Positions 7,227 to 14,262 are shown, counted from the first letter of the stretch. The stretch: 22,408 nt of DNA from Streptomyces sp. NRRL WC-3742 (GCF_000720635.1 NZ_JOCF01000096.1:1-22408); one strand, 5' to 3'. Notes: generated by a model from the letters alone, not told the origin. Translations and numbers: made by a program.

Positions 7227-7915
7227 ACGGTCAGCCGCCCCACCCGGGCCGCGCCGCCCTCCACCGGCCAGTGCGGATTCGGCCCGCCCTCCTTCGCCCG
7301 GTGCTGCCGCCGCCACAGCCCCTCCCAGCCGCCGTCACCCGCCCGCCCCGTCGCCCGGAACGGGTGCGACTCCCCGCACGGGCACCCCGCCAGCACCCGC
7401 GCGCACGCCCGGCACAGCCCGATGCCCCCGTGCGCGTTCGGCACCGGCACCGCCGGCCCCTCCTCCCCGCACGCCGGGCAGCCCGGCAGCTCCGCGCCGT
7501 CCAGCAGCGCGTTCTGCCGCCGCACGTACGCGGGCAGGTTCAACGGCGGGTGCAGGAACGGGTCGCAGCGCCAGGCCGCGTCCGGCGATTCCCGCGGAGG
7601 CACTCGCCACCACGGCGTCACCGAAGGCCGCCGCCGCCCGGCCCGCTTCTCCGCCCGCCGCTGCGAGTCGTACTCCCCGGCCCGAGCCAGCCACAGCACC
7701 CGCGCCTCGTGCAGCTCCTCCACCGCCCGCCCCAGCGCCGCCGGGTCGGCCTCCAGCCGCCGGGGCATCGCGGCGCTGACGGTGAGGTGGTGGTACGTCG
7801 CCCGCAGCCCGTACGGGGCGAACTCCGTCAGGCAGGTCCGCAGCGCACTGTGCCGCCGGTACAGCGGAAGCCCGGCGTCGTGCACCCGGGCCCGGTGGGT
7901 CAGGAAGCTGGTCAC
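7214..7915 (-). CDS. Uncharacterised protein with C-terminal Cys4 zinc-ribbon-like region
   Basis: A 233-residue protein I do not recognise beyond seeming actinomycete-specific. The N-terminal two thirds are Arg/His/Leu-rich and helical-looking (SFLTHRARVHDAGLPLYRRH; a run of RRAEKRAGRRR near the middle), with no signal peptide or membrane segment. The C-terminal third holds CPAC, then CRAC about 20 residues later, then CPC, a likely zinc ribbon. The GTG start at 7915 lies inside the upstream gene, whose TGA overlaps it (GTGA, 4 nt), so the two are translationally coupled and probably work together. The conserved pairing and basic zinc-ribbon character suggest nucleic-acid or protein binding, but this is inference only. 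Confidence 0.72.
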   Translation of the reverse strand: MTSFLTHRARVHDAGLPLYRRHSALRTCLTEFAPYGLRATYHHLTVSAAMPRRLEADPAALGRAVEELHEARVLWLARAGEYDSQRRAEKRAGRRRPSVTPWWRVPPRESPDAAWRCDPFLHPPLNLPAYVRRQNALLDGAELPGCPACGEEGPAVPVPNAHGGIGLCRACARVLAGCPCGESHPFRATGRAGDGGWEGLWRRQHRAKEGGPNPHWPVEGGAARVGRLTVYGA

Positions 7916-8535
7916 GCGCCCGGCTCCGGGGCGAGCGCCCGGGTGAGGGCGGCGGTGAGGGCCTCGGCGTGCCCGGGGACCTGGCGCCGCGCCCAACTCC
8001 CGGCCAGGCGGACGAAGTCGCGCAGGTCCTGCTCGGCCCCGGCGACCAGGCGGCGCAGCTCGTCGACGGGCAGCTCGATGACCGGGCCGCCCTCGACGGA
8101 GGCGTCCGGGGTCAGTCGGACGATCGGGCCGACCCTCTCGGCCCTGGCGTCCGGGTCGTGGCCGAACCAGCCCTCGCCGGGCCCGTCCGTCACGTCCAGC
8201 CACTCGTGGCGGTCCTCCAGGCCGGTGCAGCAGCCGGGGTCGAAGACGGTGCCGGTGGCGGTGTCGGTCACCCGGAACCCGCCGGGGGCGAGCAGGTACG
8301 ACCCGGCGCTCAGCCCGTGCAGGAAGTCGCCCAGCGGGTCCTGCGGGCGCGGGCCGCCGCCCTCCTCGGGATCGCCGCCGTTGTCGTCGGCGAGCTGCCA
8401 CACCGCCGTGGCGACGTCCAGAGGCCCGGTGCGGCCGTCCAGCACCAGGAGGCCGTACGACCGGCCGGTGTCCGTGGGCCAGAGCGCGAAGTCCGCGGGG
8501 GAGCCGACCTCCAGCACGGGCTGCATCCGCATCAT
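7912..8535 (-). CDS. Uncharacterised protein, partner of the zinc-ribbon gene
   Basis: About 207 residues. Visible landmarks are a possible N-terminal domain (VLEVGSPADFALWPTDTGRS, then YGLLVLDGRTGPLDVATAVWQLADD), a central FDPGCCTGLEDRHEWLDV with a Cys-Cys pair, and WFGHDPDA followed by VGPIVRLTPD. The C-terminal half is helical and Arg/Leu-rich. The GCCTGLEDRHEW...GHDP pattern reminds me of small cytosolic actinomycete proteins of immunity-protein-like appearance, but I cannot name a family. The start is uncertain: ATG codons lie at 8535, 8532 and 8526, none with a good ribosome site, so the message may be leaderless or weakly translated. The stop overlaps the next gene. An open frame continues upstream to 8928 but is only the shadow of the DUF1876 gene. 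Confidence 0.68.
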   Translation of the reverse strand: MMRMQPVLEVGSPADFALWPTDTGRSYGLLVLDGRTGPLDVATAVWQLADDNGGDPEEGGGPRPQDPLGDFLHGLSAGSYLLAPGGFRVTDTATGTVFDPGCCTGLEDRHEWLDVTDGPGEGWFGHDPDARAERVGPIVRLTPDASVEGGPVIELPVDELRRLVAGAEQDLRDFVRLAGSWARRQVPGHAEALTAALTRALAPEPGA

Positions 8536-8627
8536 GCGGCGATGATGCCGGACGGCCCCGCCCGGCCGCCACGGGATTCGGGGCCGGGGCGCCGGCCTGG
8601 TGTTCACCCTGGGCGCGGCGCACTCTG

Positions 8628-8657
8628 GAGGGGTAACCGATTGAGGGGTAACCGATG
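8628..8657 (+). repeat. 15-bp tandem duplication just before the DUF1876 ribosome site
   Basis: GAGGGGTAACCGATT (8628-8642) is followed by GAGGGGTAACCGATG (8643-8657). The second copy runs directly into the GGAGGTGA ribosome-binding site at 8657-8664. Each copy carries a TAACCG element that could be part of a promoter or 5' leader, so the duplication may alter expression. Confidence 0.85.
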
Positions 8658-8670
8658 GAGGTGATCCGCC

Positions 8671-8940
8671 ATGCAGACTCTGGTCGGTTGGCACATCGAG
8701 ATGGAGTTCCGCGAGGAGGGCGCACGCACGACCGCCGCCGCCCTGCTCAGGCTCGGCGACGGGACCGAGATGCGGGCGCACGGCTACAGCAGCCGGCACC
8801 CGTCCGACCCGGAGCAGCTGCGGGTGGGCGAGGAGATCGCCGGCGCCAGGGCGCTCAACGACCTCGCCTCGCAGCTGCTCACCAAGGCCCACGGCGAGAT
8901 CCAGGAGGTCAGCCCCGTTCCGACCCACCCGCTGTCCTGA
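8671..8940 (+). CDS. DUF1876 domain protein (dsRBD-like fold)
   Basis: An 89-residue small cytosolic protein that matches the actinomycete DUF1876 family across its full length: W-x-I/V-x-[EM]-x-F at the start, the ARTTAAALLRLGDGTEMRAHG strands, the HPSDPEQLRVGEEIAGARAL segment and a closing amphipathic helix. Family members adopt a double-stranded-RNA-binding-like fold, but their function is not settled. Translation should be very strong: GGAGGTGA, the full complement of the 16S 3' end, lies 6 bp before the ATG. It is a single gene, divergent from the unknown pair and convergent with the F420-type enzyme. Confidence 0.9.
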   Translation: MQTLVGWHIEMEFREEGARTTAAALLRLGDGTEMRAHGYSSRHPSDPEQLRVGEEIAGARALNDLASQLLTKAHGEIQEVSPVPTHPLS

Positions 8941-8964
8941 GCTCCGCGCTCCGTCCGGTCGGCT

Positions 8965-9019
8965 GACCTGCTCGGTCGACCCGGTCAGCTCGGTCGACCT
9001 GCTCGGTCGACCCGGTCAG
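8965..9019. repeat. 31-bp tandem duplication reaching into a stop codon
   Basis: The 24 bases from 8996 to 9019 repeat 8965-8988 exactly, with period 31. The unit contains the palindrome GGTCGACC. The stop codon of the minus-strand F420-type enzyme (TCA at 9016-9018) is inside the second copy, and the matching TCA recurs at 8985-8987. The array fills the whole space between two convergent genes and also holds a GCTGACC/GGTCAGC dyad, so it may double as a bidirectional terminator. Confidence 0.88.
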
Positions 9020-9456
9020 TTGGGGCAGTACGTCTCCGGCGGCAGCCACTCCGGCCCGACGAGCCGCTGTTCCAGCTCGTTGAGGGTGATCCGGATGCCG
9101 ACCGTCCCGGCCAGCCCGAGCCGCATCCGGCTGCGGGCGAGCCGGAACAGTGCCGTCAGGCCGTACTTGTTGATCAGCGAGGTGCGGTAGCGGGCGGTGT
9201 CGTCCTCGTCGCAGAGCCGGGCGTGGGCCGGGAGGCGGCGGCCGGTGGGGCGGCCGTGGGCGTCGCAGGGGCCGATCAGGACGCGGGGGTGGCGGCGGAT
9301 GCGGTCGGCCTCGCCGGAGTGGGCGGGCGCCCACAGGCCCAGCGCGGTGCCGTCGGCCACCACCCACAGCTGGGAGTCGAGCCGGCTGCCGTCGTCACCG
9401 AAGGTGGTCAGCAGCAGGTACCTGCTGTCGGCGAGCTGGTCCGTTCGATGGTGCAC
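9016..9456 (-). CDS. PPOX-class F420-dependent oxidoreductase (Rv2061-type)
   Basis: A 146-residue split-beta-barrel flavin/deazaflavin enzyme. Visible family features are LADSRYLLLTTFGDDGSRLDSQLWVV (strands 1-3), GLWAPAHSGEADRIRRHPRVLIGPCDAHGRPTG, where basic residues bind the cofactor phosphate, and a C-terminal helical segment INKYGLTALFRLAR. The strong resemblance to the mycobacterial Rv2061 family indicates F420 rather than FMN or PLP chemistry. It probably reduces or senses an unknown small molecule. The open frame extends to 9576, but GTG 9456 has GGGAGG 5 bp upstream and gives the normal family N-terminus. Confidence 0.85.
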   Translation of the reverse strand: MHHRTDQLADSRYLLLTTFGDDGSRLDSQLWVVADGTALGLWAPAHSGEADRIRRHPRVLIGPCDAHGRPTGRRLPAHARLCDEDDTARYRTSLINKYGLTALFRLARSRMRLGLAGTVGIRITLNELEQRLVGPEWLPPETYCPN

Positions 9457-9542
9457 GACGACCTCCCTCGGGCATCGCGACGGGTGGTTCCCATTCTCAC
9501 CGAGAGGGGCCGCCGCATCGAGAGCGGAAGGCGCCAATGCGG

Positions 9543-9588
9543 GCGGCCCGCCCGGTGCCCACGTGTTCGTGGACACCGGACGGGCCGC
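9543..9588 (-). terminator. Strand-specific 21-bp hairpin terminator of the MFS exporter
   Basis: Arms 9543-9563 and 9568-9588 pair around a 4-nt loop. On the plus strand there are two C-A mismatches. In the minus-strand RNA the same two positions become G-U wobbles, giving a full 21-bp stem. The structure is therefore suited to the minus-strand transcript leaving the MFS gene (stop at 9628). Confidence 0.8.
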
Positions 9589-9627
9589 GTTCGCACCCGA
9601 GTGAGCCCCGAGGGGCCGTCCGAGGGG

Positions 9628-11172
9628 TCAGTGCGCCAGCACCGGCACGTCGTTGTGCTCGGCGGTCTCCGCACCGGAGACCGCGCCCCTGCTCGCGCCG
9701 GGCCGGCCGGCGTTGATCAGGGTGAAGGCGATCAGGGAGGCGGTGACCAGGATGCCGAAGGACACCCAGATCGCGGTCGTGAAGCCGTGCACCATGCCCT
9801 GGAGCTGCAGCGCCTTGGCCGCGGCCTCGGCACCGGCGGCCGTGACGTGGTGCGAGGTCAGCCAGGTGGTGGTGGCGCTGGCCGCGATGGTGTTGAGCAG
9901 CGCGGTGCCGATGGCGCCGCCGACCTGCTGCGAGGTGTTGACCATCGCCGAGGCGACGCCCGCGTCGCGCGGCTGGACGCCGTGCGTGGCCAGGCTCATC
10001 GCCGGCATGAAGGCCGTACCCATGCCGAGGCCCATCAGGACGAGGCCGGGCAGGATCAGCGCCGGGTACGAGGTGTCGGTGCCGATGTGGGTCAGCAGGA
10101 ACATGCCGGCCGAGGCAGTCAGGAAGCCGGGCGCCATCAGGTAGCGCGCCGGGACCCGGGTCATCAGCCGGGCGCCGATCTGCGTGGAGCCGGTGATCAT
10201 GCCCGCCACCATCGGCAGGAAGGCCACACCGGTCAGGACCGGGCTGTAACCGCGCACGACCTGCAGGTAGTAGGTCAGGAACAGGAACAGGCCGAACATG
10301 CCGATCACGGCCAGGCCCAGCGACAGGTACACCCCGCCGCGGTTGCGGTCCAGCACCACGCGCAGCGGCAGCAGCGGGGCCTTGACCCGGCTCTCCACCA
10401 GCACGAAGGCACCGAGCAGCGCGACGGCCGCCGCGAACAGGCCCAGCGTGCCGCCGGCCAGCCAGCCGTCGGACTCGGCGCGGGTGAACCCGTACACGAG
10501 GGAGACCAGGCCCGTGGTCACCAGCACGACGCCGGGGACGTCCAGCCTGTTGCGGTTGCGGCCCTCGGCGGGCTCGCGGATCACCAGGACGGCGCCGGCG
10601 GCGGCGACGATGGCGAAGGGGATGTTGACGAAGAAGGTCCAGCGCCAGTTCATGTACTCGGTCAGCAGGCCACCGAGGATCAGACCTATCGCGCCGCCAC
10701 CGCCGGCGATGGCGCCGTAGATGCCGAACGCCTTGGCGCGCTCCTTCGCCTCGGTGAAGGTCACCGCGAGCAGCGACAGCGCGGCCGGGGCGAGCAGCGC
10801 GCCGAAGACGCCCTGCAGCGCGCGGGAGCCGAGCAGCATCGCGGTGTTGGCCGCGGCGCCGCCGAGGGCGGAGGCGAGGGCGAAGCCGGTCAGGCCCACC
10901 ACGAAGGTCCGCTTGCGGCCCCACAGGTCGGCGATGCGGCCGCCGAACAGCAGCAGGCCGCCGAAGGCCAGCGCGTAGGCGGTGATCACCCACTGGCGGT
11001 TGCCGTCCGAGATGCCCAGGTCGCGCTGGGCGGAGGGCAGGGCGATGTTCACGATGGTCGCGTCGAGCACGACCATCAGCTGGGCGAGGCCGATGAAGAT
11101 CAGCGCCTTCCAGCGCCTCGGATCGGCTGACGTCGCCGCGAGGGCGTCGGTCTTGGGCATGGGGGTACTCAC
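9628..11172 (-). CDS. DHA2-family MFS drug exporter, 14 TM
   Basis: A 514-residue drug:proton antiporter of the EmrB/QacA type. TM1 carries the family hallmark LDATIVNIALP, motif A is GGRIADLWGRKR between TM2 and TM3, SRALQGVFGALLAPAALSLL follows, and the TM5 motif C region is AGGGGAIGLILGGLL. Fourteen hydrophobic segments are spread over residues 22-490. It should export hydrophobic toxic compounds. The ORF begins at GTG 11172; the ATG at 11160 is an equally good start, and neither has a strong ribosome site. A TetR gene lies upstream on the same strand with a 173-bp gap containing the 11-bp repeat array, so the exporter is the likely target of that regulator, by co-transcription or its own promoter. 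Confidence 0.93.
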   Translation of the reverse strand: MSTPMPKTDALAATSADPRRWKALIFIGLAQLMVVLDATIVNIALPSAQRDLGISDGNRQWVITAYALAFGGLLLFGGRIADLWGRKRTFVVGLTGFALASALGGAAANTAMLLGSRALQGVFGALLAPAALSLLAVTFTEAKERAKAFGIYGAIAGGGGAIGLILGGLLTEYMNWRWTFFVNIPFAIVAAAGAVLVIREPAEGRNRNRLDVPGVVLVTTGLVSLVYGFTRAESDGWLAGGTLGLFAAAVALLGAFVLVESRVKAPLLPLRVVLDRNRGGVYLSLGLAVIGMFGLFLFLTYYLQVVRGYSPVLTGVAFLPMVAGMITGSTQIGARLMTRVPARYLMAPGFLTASAGMFLLTHIGTDTSYPALILPGLVLMGLGMGTAFMPAMSLATHGVQPRDAGVASAMVNTSQQVGGAIGTALLNTIAASATTTWLTSHHVTAAGAEAAAKALQLQGMVHGFTTAIWVSFGILVTASLIAFTLINAGRPGASRGAVSGAETAEHNDVPVLAH

Positions 11173-11290
11173 TTCACGGTGCGTGGTGCGTGCGAGAACG
11201 GCGGTGCGCCGTACGGATACCGGGCGTGCCGGAACGTGGCCTCGGCGCGTCGGTGCGCCCGGCCGGTCGGGTCGTTGCGTCGTTACGTGG

Positions 11291-11356
11291 TCAGTGCCGC
11301 GTCAGTACTGCGTCAGTGCTGGGTCAGTTCTGGATCAGTGCTGGGTCAGTGCTTGG
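11291..11356. repeat. 11-bp tandem repeat, 6 copies (TCAGTGCTGGG)
   Basis: Six units start at exactly 11291, 11302, 11313, 11324, 11335 and 11346. They are TCAGT followed by GCCGCG, ACTGCG, GCTGGG, TCTGGA, GCTGGG and GCTTGG. The last unit starts with the TCA that is the TetR stop codon (TGA) on the minus strand and encodes the last codons of the protein. The array extends downstream from there toward the MFS gene, ending about 118 bp before its start. The period is close to one DNA turn, so all copies present almost the same face. Confidence 0.93.
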
Positions 11357-12026
11357 ACTGGAAGTCCTCGAAGGTCGCCGCCCGGCCGGGCAGCGTCGAG
11401 CGGGCGGGCGCGCGCATGCCGTCCAGGAACAGCTGCAGGTGCCGGGGGACGAACTCGTCGAGCAGCCCGCAACTGGTGCCCGGCAGCGGCCGGGTCAGCT
11501 GGCTGATCGCGATGAACAGGTCTCCGTGGTCGACGTCCGGCCGCAGTTCGCCCGCGTCCCGGGCGCGGTCCATCAGCCCGCACACGGCGGCCCTCAGGCG
11601 CTCCCGGATCTCGACCAACTCCGGGTCGTTCGGGTCGACATGGCCGGTGAAGAGCGCGCACAGCCCGCCGACCTTCTCGGCCACGGCCCCGTGCACGAAC
11701 CGCTGCAGGGCCTCGAACGGACCGCCCCCGCCGGGGGCCGAAGCCTCCGCCGTGGCCGTCTCGGCGAGCGCCAGGATACGGTTCTTGACGAGCAGCGCCA
11801 CCTCGCGGATCAGCGCCGCCCGGTCCGGAAAGTTCCGGTACAGCGTGGCATTGCCGACCCCCGCCCGCTTCGCGATCTCGTCCAGCGGCGCATCCGCACC
11901 GTCCTCGACGAACACGTCCCGGGCCGCCAGCACGATCCGCTCCCTGTTCCGGCTCGCATCCGCACGCAGCTTCGGCGTACGCACACTCCCCGCAACACGG
12001 GCCGATCCGGCGGCGACGGTGGTCAC
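11346..12026 (-). CDS. TetR-family transcriptional regulator
   Basis: A 226-residue repressor. The N-terminal HTH domain at about residues 28-75 has RERIVLAARDVFVEDGADAPLDEIAKRAGVGNATLYRNFPDRAALI without gaps. A C-terminal ligand domain follows (SrpR/AcrR-like, with a short C-terminal tail FEDFQSKH). It should bind DNA as a dimer and release it on binding a small molecule, probably an exporter substrate. GGAGGAG stands 5 bp before GTG 12026. Two identical-half palindromes CGGGGA-N5-TCCCCG lie 20-76 bp upstream and are probably its own operators. The neighbouring MFS exporter is the natural second target, though the same palindrome is not visible directly before that gene. The stop codon lies in an 11-bp repeat. 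Confidence 0.92.
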   Translation of the reverse strand: MTTVAAGSARVAGSVRTPKLRADASRNRERIVLAARDVFVEDGADAPLDEIAKRAGVGNATLYRNFPDRAALIREVALLVKNRILALAETATAEASAPGGGGPFEALQRFVHGAVAEKVGGLCALFTGHVDPNDPELVEIRERLRAAVCGLMDRARDAGELRPDVDHGDLFIAISQLTRPLPGTSCGLLDEFVPRHLQLFLDGMRAPARSTLPGRAATFEDFQSKH

Positions 12027-12045
12027 GACGACTCCTCCAACATAC

Positions 12046-12062
12046 CGGGGAACTTCTCCCCG
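12046..12062. promoter_or_regulatory. TetR operator O1, CGGGGA-N5-TCCCCG
   Basis: A 17-bp dyad with 6-bp arms, next to the start site expected from the TACGTT -10 box at 12071-12076 (minus strand). It is placed to block initiation or early elongation of the TetR gene. The same half-sites recur at O2, 39 bp away. Confidence 0.75.
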
Positions 12063-12070
12063 CTTCTGCC

Positions 12071-12101
12071 AACGTACTCACAAACGGGGAATCTGTCCCC
12101 G
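12071..12101 (-). promoter_or_regulatory. TetR gene promoter with operator O2 over the -35
   Basis: On the minus strand GGGACA (12099-12094) and TACGTT (12076-12071) are separated by 17 bp, a plausible sigma-70-type promoter. The -35 lies inside operator O2, a second CGGGGA-N5-TCCCCG dyad at 12085-12101. O1 and O2 centres are 39 bp apart. The dyads are clear; the promoter boxes are inferred. Confidence 0.6.
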
Positions 12102-12243
12102 GAATTTCCCCCACTCCTGTGACCTGCATCACATCAAGATGGAGGGTCCGGGTTCGCTATGGTCGAAACCAGATGACCCCCGTGACCTCTCGCCGATGCG
12201 CTCGTTCGCACGGGGGAGAGTTTCAGGCGAAGGAGCGAAGCCG

Positions 12244-12825
12244 ATGACCGCGATCTCCGACCGCCCGCAGATCCCGCTCGAAGAGTTCGAGGATCTCGCT
12301 CGCTATGTGACCCGGAACCTTGAAGGCGTCCGGCCGGAGTTCATCAACGGGAGTTTGGGGGCCAAGCCGGTGCCGGACGGCGATCACGGCCGCATCATCG
12401 AGTGGCTGATGCGGATCTGCATTCAGGCTCGTCCCGAGCTGTGGGTCTACGACCAGGGCCTGAGGGTTCAGACGTACCGCACAGGGCACGCGCGTCCGGA
12501 CGGCGTGCTGGCGCCCAGTGGCCACTTCGAAGGCCAGGGGGAGTGGGCGGATGCGGGTGGCGTCCTGATGGTCGTGGAGGTCACCTCCTACGATTCCGAC
12601 ACCGACCGCCGCGACCGTGTCGAGAAGCCCCGCGCCTACTCCGAGACCGGGATCCCCGTCTATCTGCTGATCGACCGGGACTCCGCCGAGGTCGTCGTCC
12701 ACAGCGATCCTGCTGGAGTCCGTTACGAGACCGTCCGGACGCTTCCGTTCGGCAAGACCGTCCATCTCCCCGACCCGGTCGGCATCCCGCTCGACACCGA
12801 GCCGCTGAAGAGCTGGGTGCGCTGA
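12244..12825 (+). CDS. Uma2 family protein (DUF820, PD-(D/E)XK nuclease fold)
   Basis: A 193-residue member of the Uma2 family, expanded in streptomycetes. Nuclease-fold landmarks are the Asp of HARPDGVL, the Glu of MVVEVTSYDSDTDRRDRVEK and the Lys of that same segment, then YSETGIPVYLLIDRD. The family is usually annotated as endonuclease, but activity has not been generally proven and some members may be inactive. ATG 12244 has AAGGAG with an 8-bp gap. The coding sequence is visibly less GC-biased than its neighbours (codons such as AGT, TTT-free but with many GAT and CGT), which fits lateral spread. It is divergent from the TetR gene. Its shadow frame runs upstream to 11179. Confidence 0.85.
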   Translation: MTAISDRPQIPLEEFEDLARYVTRNLEGVRPEFINGSLGAKPVPDGDHGRIIEWLMRICIQARPELWVYDQGLRVQTYRTGHARPDGVLAPSGHFEGQGEWADAGGVLMVVEVTSYDSDTDRRDRVEKPRAYSETGIPVYLLIDRDSAEVVVHSDPAGVRYETVRTLPFGKTVHLPDPVGIPLDTEPLKSWVR

Positions 12826-12864
12826 GGTCGGCCTGCCTTCCCCGGGGCCGTACGGGTGGGCGCC

Positions 12865-12870
12865 TAGGGT
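12865..12870 (+). promoter_or_regulatory. Putative -10 box TAGGGT of the VOC gene
   Basis: TAGGGT in the 104-bp gap before the VOC gene resembles actinomycete -10 elements; no good -35 is seen 17 bp upstream. The same hexamer occurs before the monooxygenase operon at 16675. Confidence 0.4.
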
Positions 12871-12929
12871 GGGGGCGTCCCGGGCGGCCGGAGGGCCGTG
12901 GGGTGGCCGGGTGGGCGAGGAGGTTCGCG

Positions 12930-13718
12930 ATGGTCGGCGGTGAGATGGCTGCCCGGGTCCGTTGTGTGGCGGCGGTGCCCTGCTGGGTGAGCCTGATGAC
13001 CCGGGACCTGGAGGGGGCGGAGGAGTTCTACGGGCCGCTGCTGGGCTGGGAGTTCGAGCGGGGCCCGGACCGCCTCGGGCCGTACGTGCACGCGGTGACC
13101 AACGGCGAGGCCGTGGCCGGGCTGGGGACGGCGGAGAGCGGGGCGATCCCGTACTCGTGGACCTGCTACTTCGGTACGGAGAGCGCCGACGCCGCCGCCG
13201 ACGCGGTGCGCGAGCGCGGCGCCACCCTCGCCGTGGGGCCGCTGGGCTTCGACGCCGGGCGGGTCGCCTACGCCGCGGACCCGGCCGGTGCGGCGTTCGG
13301 CATCTGGGAGGGCCCGCTCGGGCGCGCCCGCAGGCTCGACCTGCCCGGCGCCCCGGTCTGGATCGAGCTGCGCACCCCGGACCCGTTCGCGGCGGCCCTG
13401 TTCTACGGCGAGGTGTTCCGCTGGGACGGCCGCGACCCGGAGCGCTTCGACGTCCGCTGGGAGCACGACCGGGTGGTGCTGCGCGCCGAGGGCCACAGCG
13501 TCGCGGCGCTGGCCAAGGAGGAGTCGCAGGCCCCGAGCGGCCTGCCGCCGCACTGGGAGGTGTCCTTCGCCGTCCCGGACGCCGACCGGGCGCTCGCCCA
13601 GGCCGTGGAGCTGGGCGGCGCGGCGTTCGGCCCGGCCTTCGACTCCCCGTACGGGCGGGTCGCGCGCCTGCGGGACCGCGAGGGCGGTCGCTTCGCGGTG
13701 ATCAGCGCCAAGAGTTGA
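12930..13718 (+). CDS. Two-domain VOC (glyoxalase/bleomycin-resistance) family protein
   Basis: A 262-residue tandem VOC protein. Domain 1 (about 10-130) opens with PCWVSLMTRDLEGAEEFYGPLLGWEFE and closes with AYAADPAGAAFGIWE. Domain 2 (about 140-262) opens with VWIELRTPDPFAAALFYGEVFRWD and closes with RLRDREGGRFAVIS. Each half has the paired beta-alpha-beta units. Similar tandem proteins (hydrolase- or epoxide-resistance-like, for example antibiotic self-protection) are common in actinomycetes; ligand and metal dependence cannot be assigned here. ATG 12930 has GAGGAGG with a 6-bp gap. The upstream in-frame extension to 12402 is the shadow of the Uma2 gene. The stop codon is the first member of a six-copy 15-bp array. 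Confidence 0.88.
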   Translation: MVGGEMAARVRCVAAVPCWVSLMTRDLEGAEEFYGPLLGWEFERGPDRLGPYVHAVTNGEAVAGLGTAESGAIPYSWTCYFGTESADAAADAVRERGATLAVGPLGFDAGRVAYAADPAGAAFGIWEGPLGRARRLDLPGAPVWIELRTPDPFAAALFYGEVFRWDGRDPERFDVRWEHDRVVLRAEGHSVAALAKEESQAPSGLPPHWEVSFAVPDADRALAQAVELGGAAFGPAFDSPYGRVARLRDREGGRFAVISAKS

Positions 13719-13799
13719 AGCGCTGGGAGTTGAAGCGCCGAGCGTTGAAGCGCGGAGCGTTGAAGCGCCGGGAGTGAAGCGCTGAGAGGTGAAGCGCGA
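13712..13799. repeat. 15-bp tandem repeat, 6 copies (GAGTTGAAGCGCTGG)
   Basis: The core TGAAGCGC recurs at 13716, 13731, 13746, 13761, 13775 and 13790 (period 15, with one step of 14). The first TGA is the VOC stop codon. Because the period is a multiple of three, TGA recurs in frame at 13731, 13746 and 13761. The array fills most of the 94-bp gap to the convergent hemerythrin gene. Confidence 0.93.
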
Positions 13800-13812
13800 A
13801 GAACCGAGGTGA

Positions 13813-14262
13813 CTAGCCCAGCTCCGCCCGCGCCTGCCGCAGCCGGTCGCCGAGCGCCGCCCGGGCGGTCGCCGGGAGGGCCTTGCGGGCCGCGGGGAAG
13901 AGCGCCTTCTCCTCGTCGGCCAGGTGCCGTCGCAGGGTGTCGGCGAGGCCGCGCAGGAGGGTGGCGAAGGCGGGGTCGTCGGGCTGCACGCCCTGGAGGT
14001 CGGAGAGGTACTGCCCGATCGCCAGGTGGTCGTGGATGCTGCTGAACACCAGCGCCCCGCCGTCGGGGACGTCGTGCTGCACCACCGGGAACAGGTGCTC
14101 CTCCTCGGCCGCGCAGTGGGTGAAGAGCAGGTCGGTGAGCCGCGTCAGCAGGTCGCCGCGCTCGGCGGAGCCCCCGGGCGCCGCCTCGATGCGTTCCAGC
14201 AGCCCGAGGAGCTCCCGGTGGTCGGCGGCGAACTCGCCGAGGATGTCCGGCTTGCGGCTCAT
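13813..14262 (-). CDS. Hemerythrin-like HHE domain protein
   Basis: A 149-residue four-helix bundle with the ligand pattern of a di-iron hemerythrin-like domain: His15 (DHRELL), His49 and Glu53 (HCAAE), His77 or His79 (IHDHL), and His113 and Glu117 (HLADE). It probably binds O2, NO or stores or senses iron in the cytoplasm, a role typical of stand-alone HHE proteins in actinomycetes. ATG 14262 is preceded by GGGAG. It is convergent with the VOC gene and lies 113 bp downstream of the TIGR03086-type gene on the same strand. Confidence 0.9.
   Translation of the reverse strand: MSRKPDILGEFAADHRELLGLLERIEAAPGGSAERGDLLTRLTDLLFTHCAAEEEHLFPVVQHDVPDGGALVFSSIHDHLAIGQYLSDLQGVQPDDPAFATLLRGLADTLRRHLADEEKALFPAARKALPATARAALGDRLRQARAELG

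Noticed and set aside
12402..12929. Long N-terminal extension of the VOC protein
   Set aside because: It is the off-frame shadow of the Uma2 gene; a clear ribosome site precedes ATG 12930.
11291..13799. 11-bp and 15-bp arrays as CRISPR
   Set aside because: Units are directly adjacent, far too short and without unique spacers; no cas genes.
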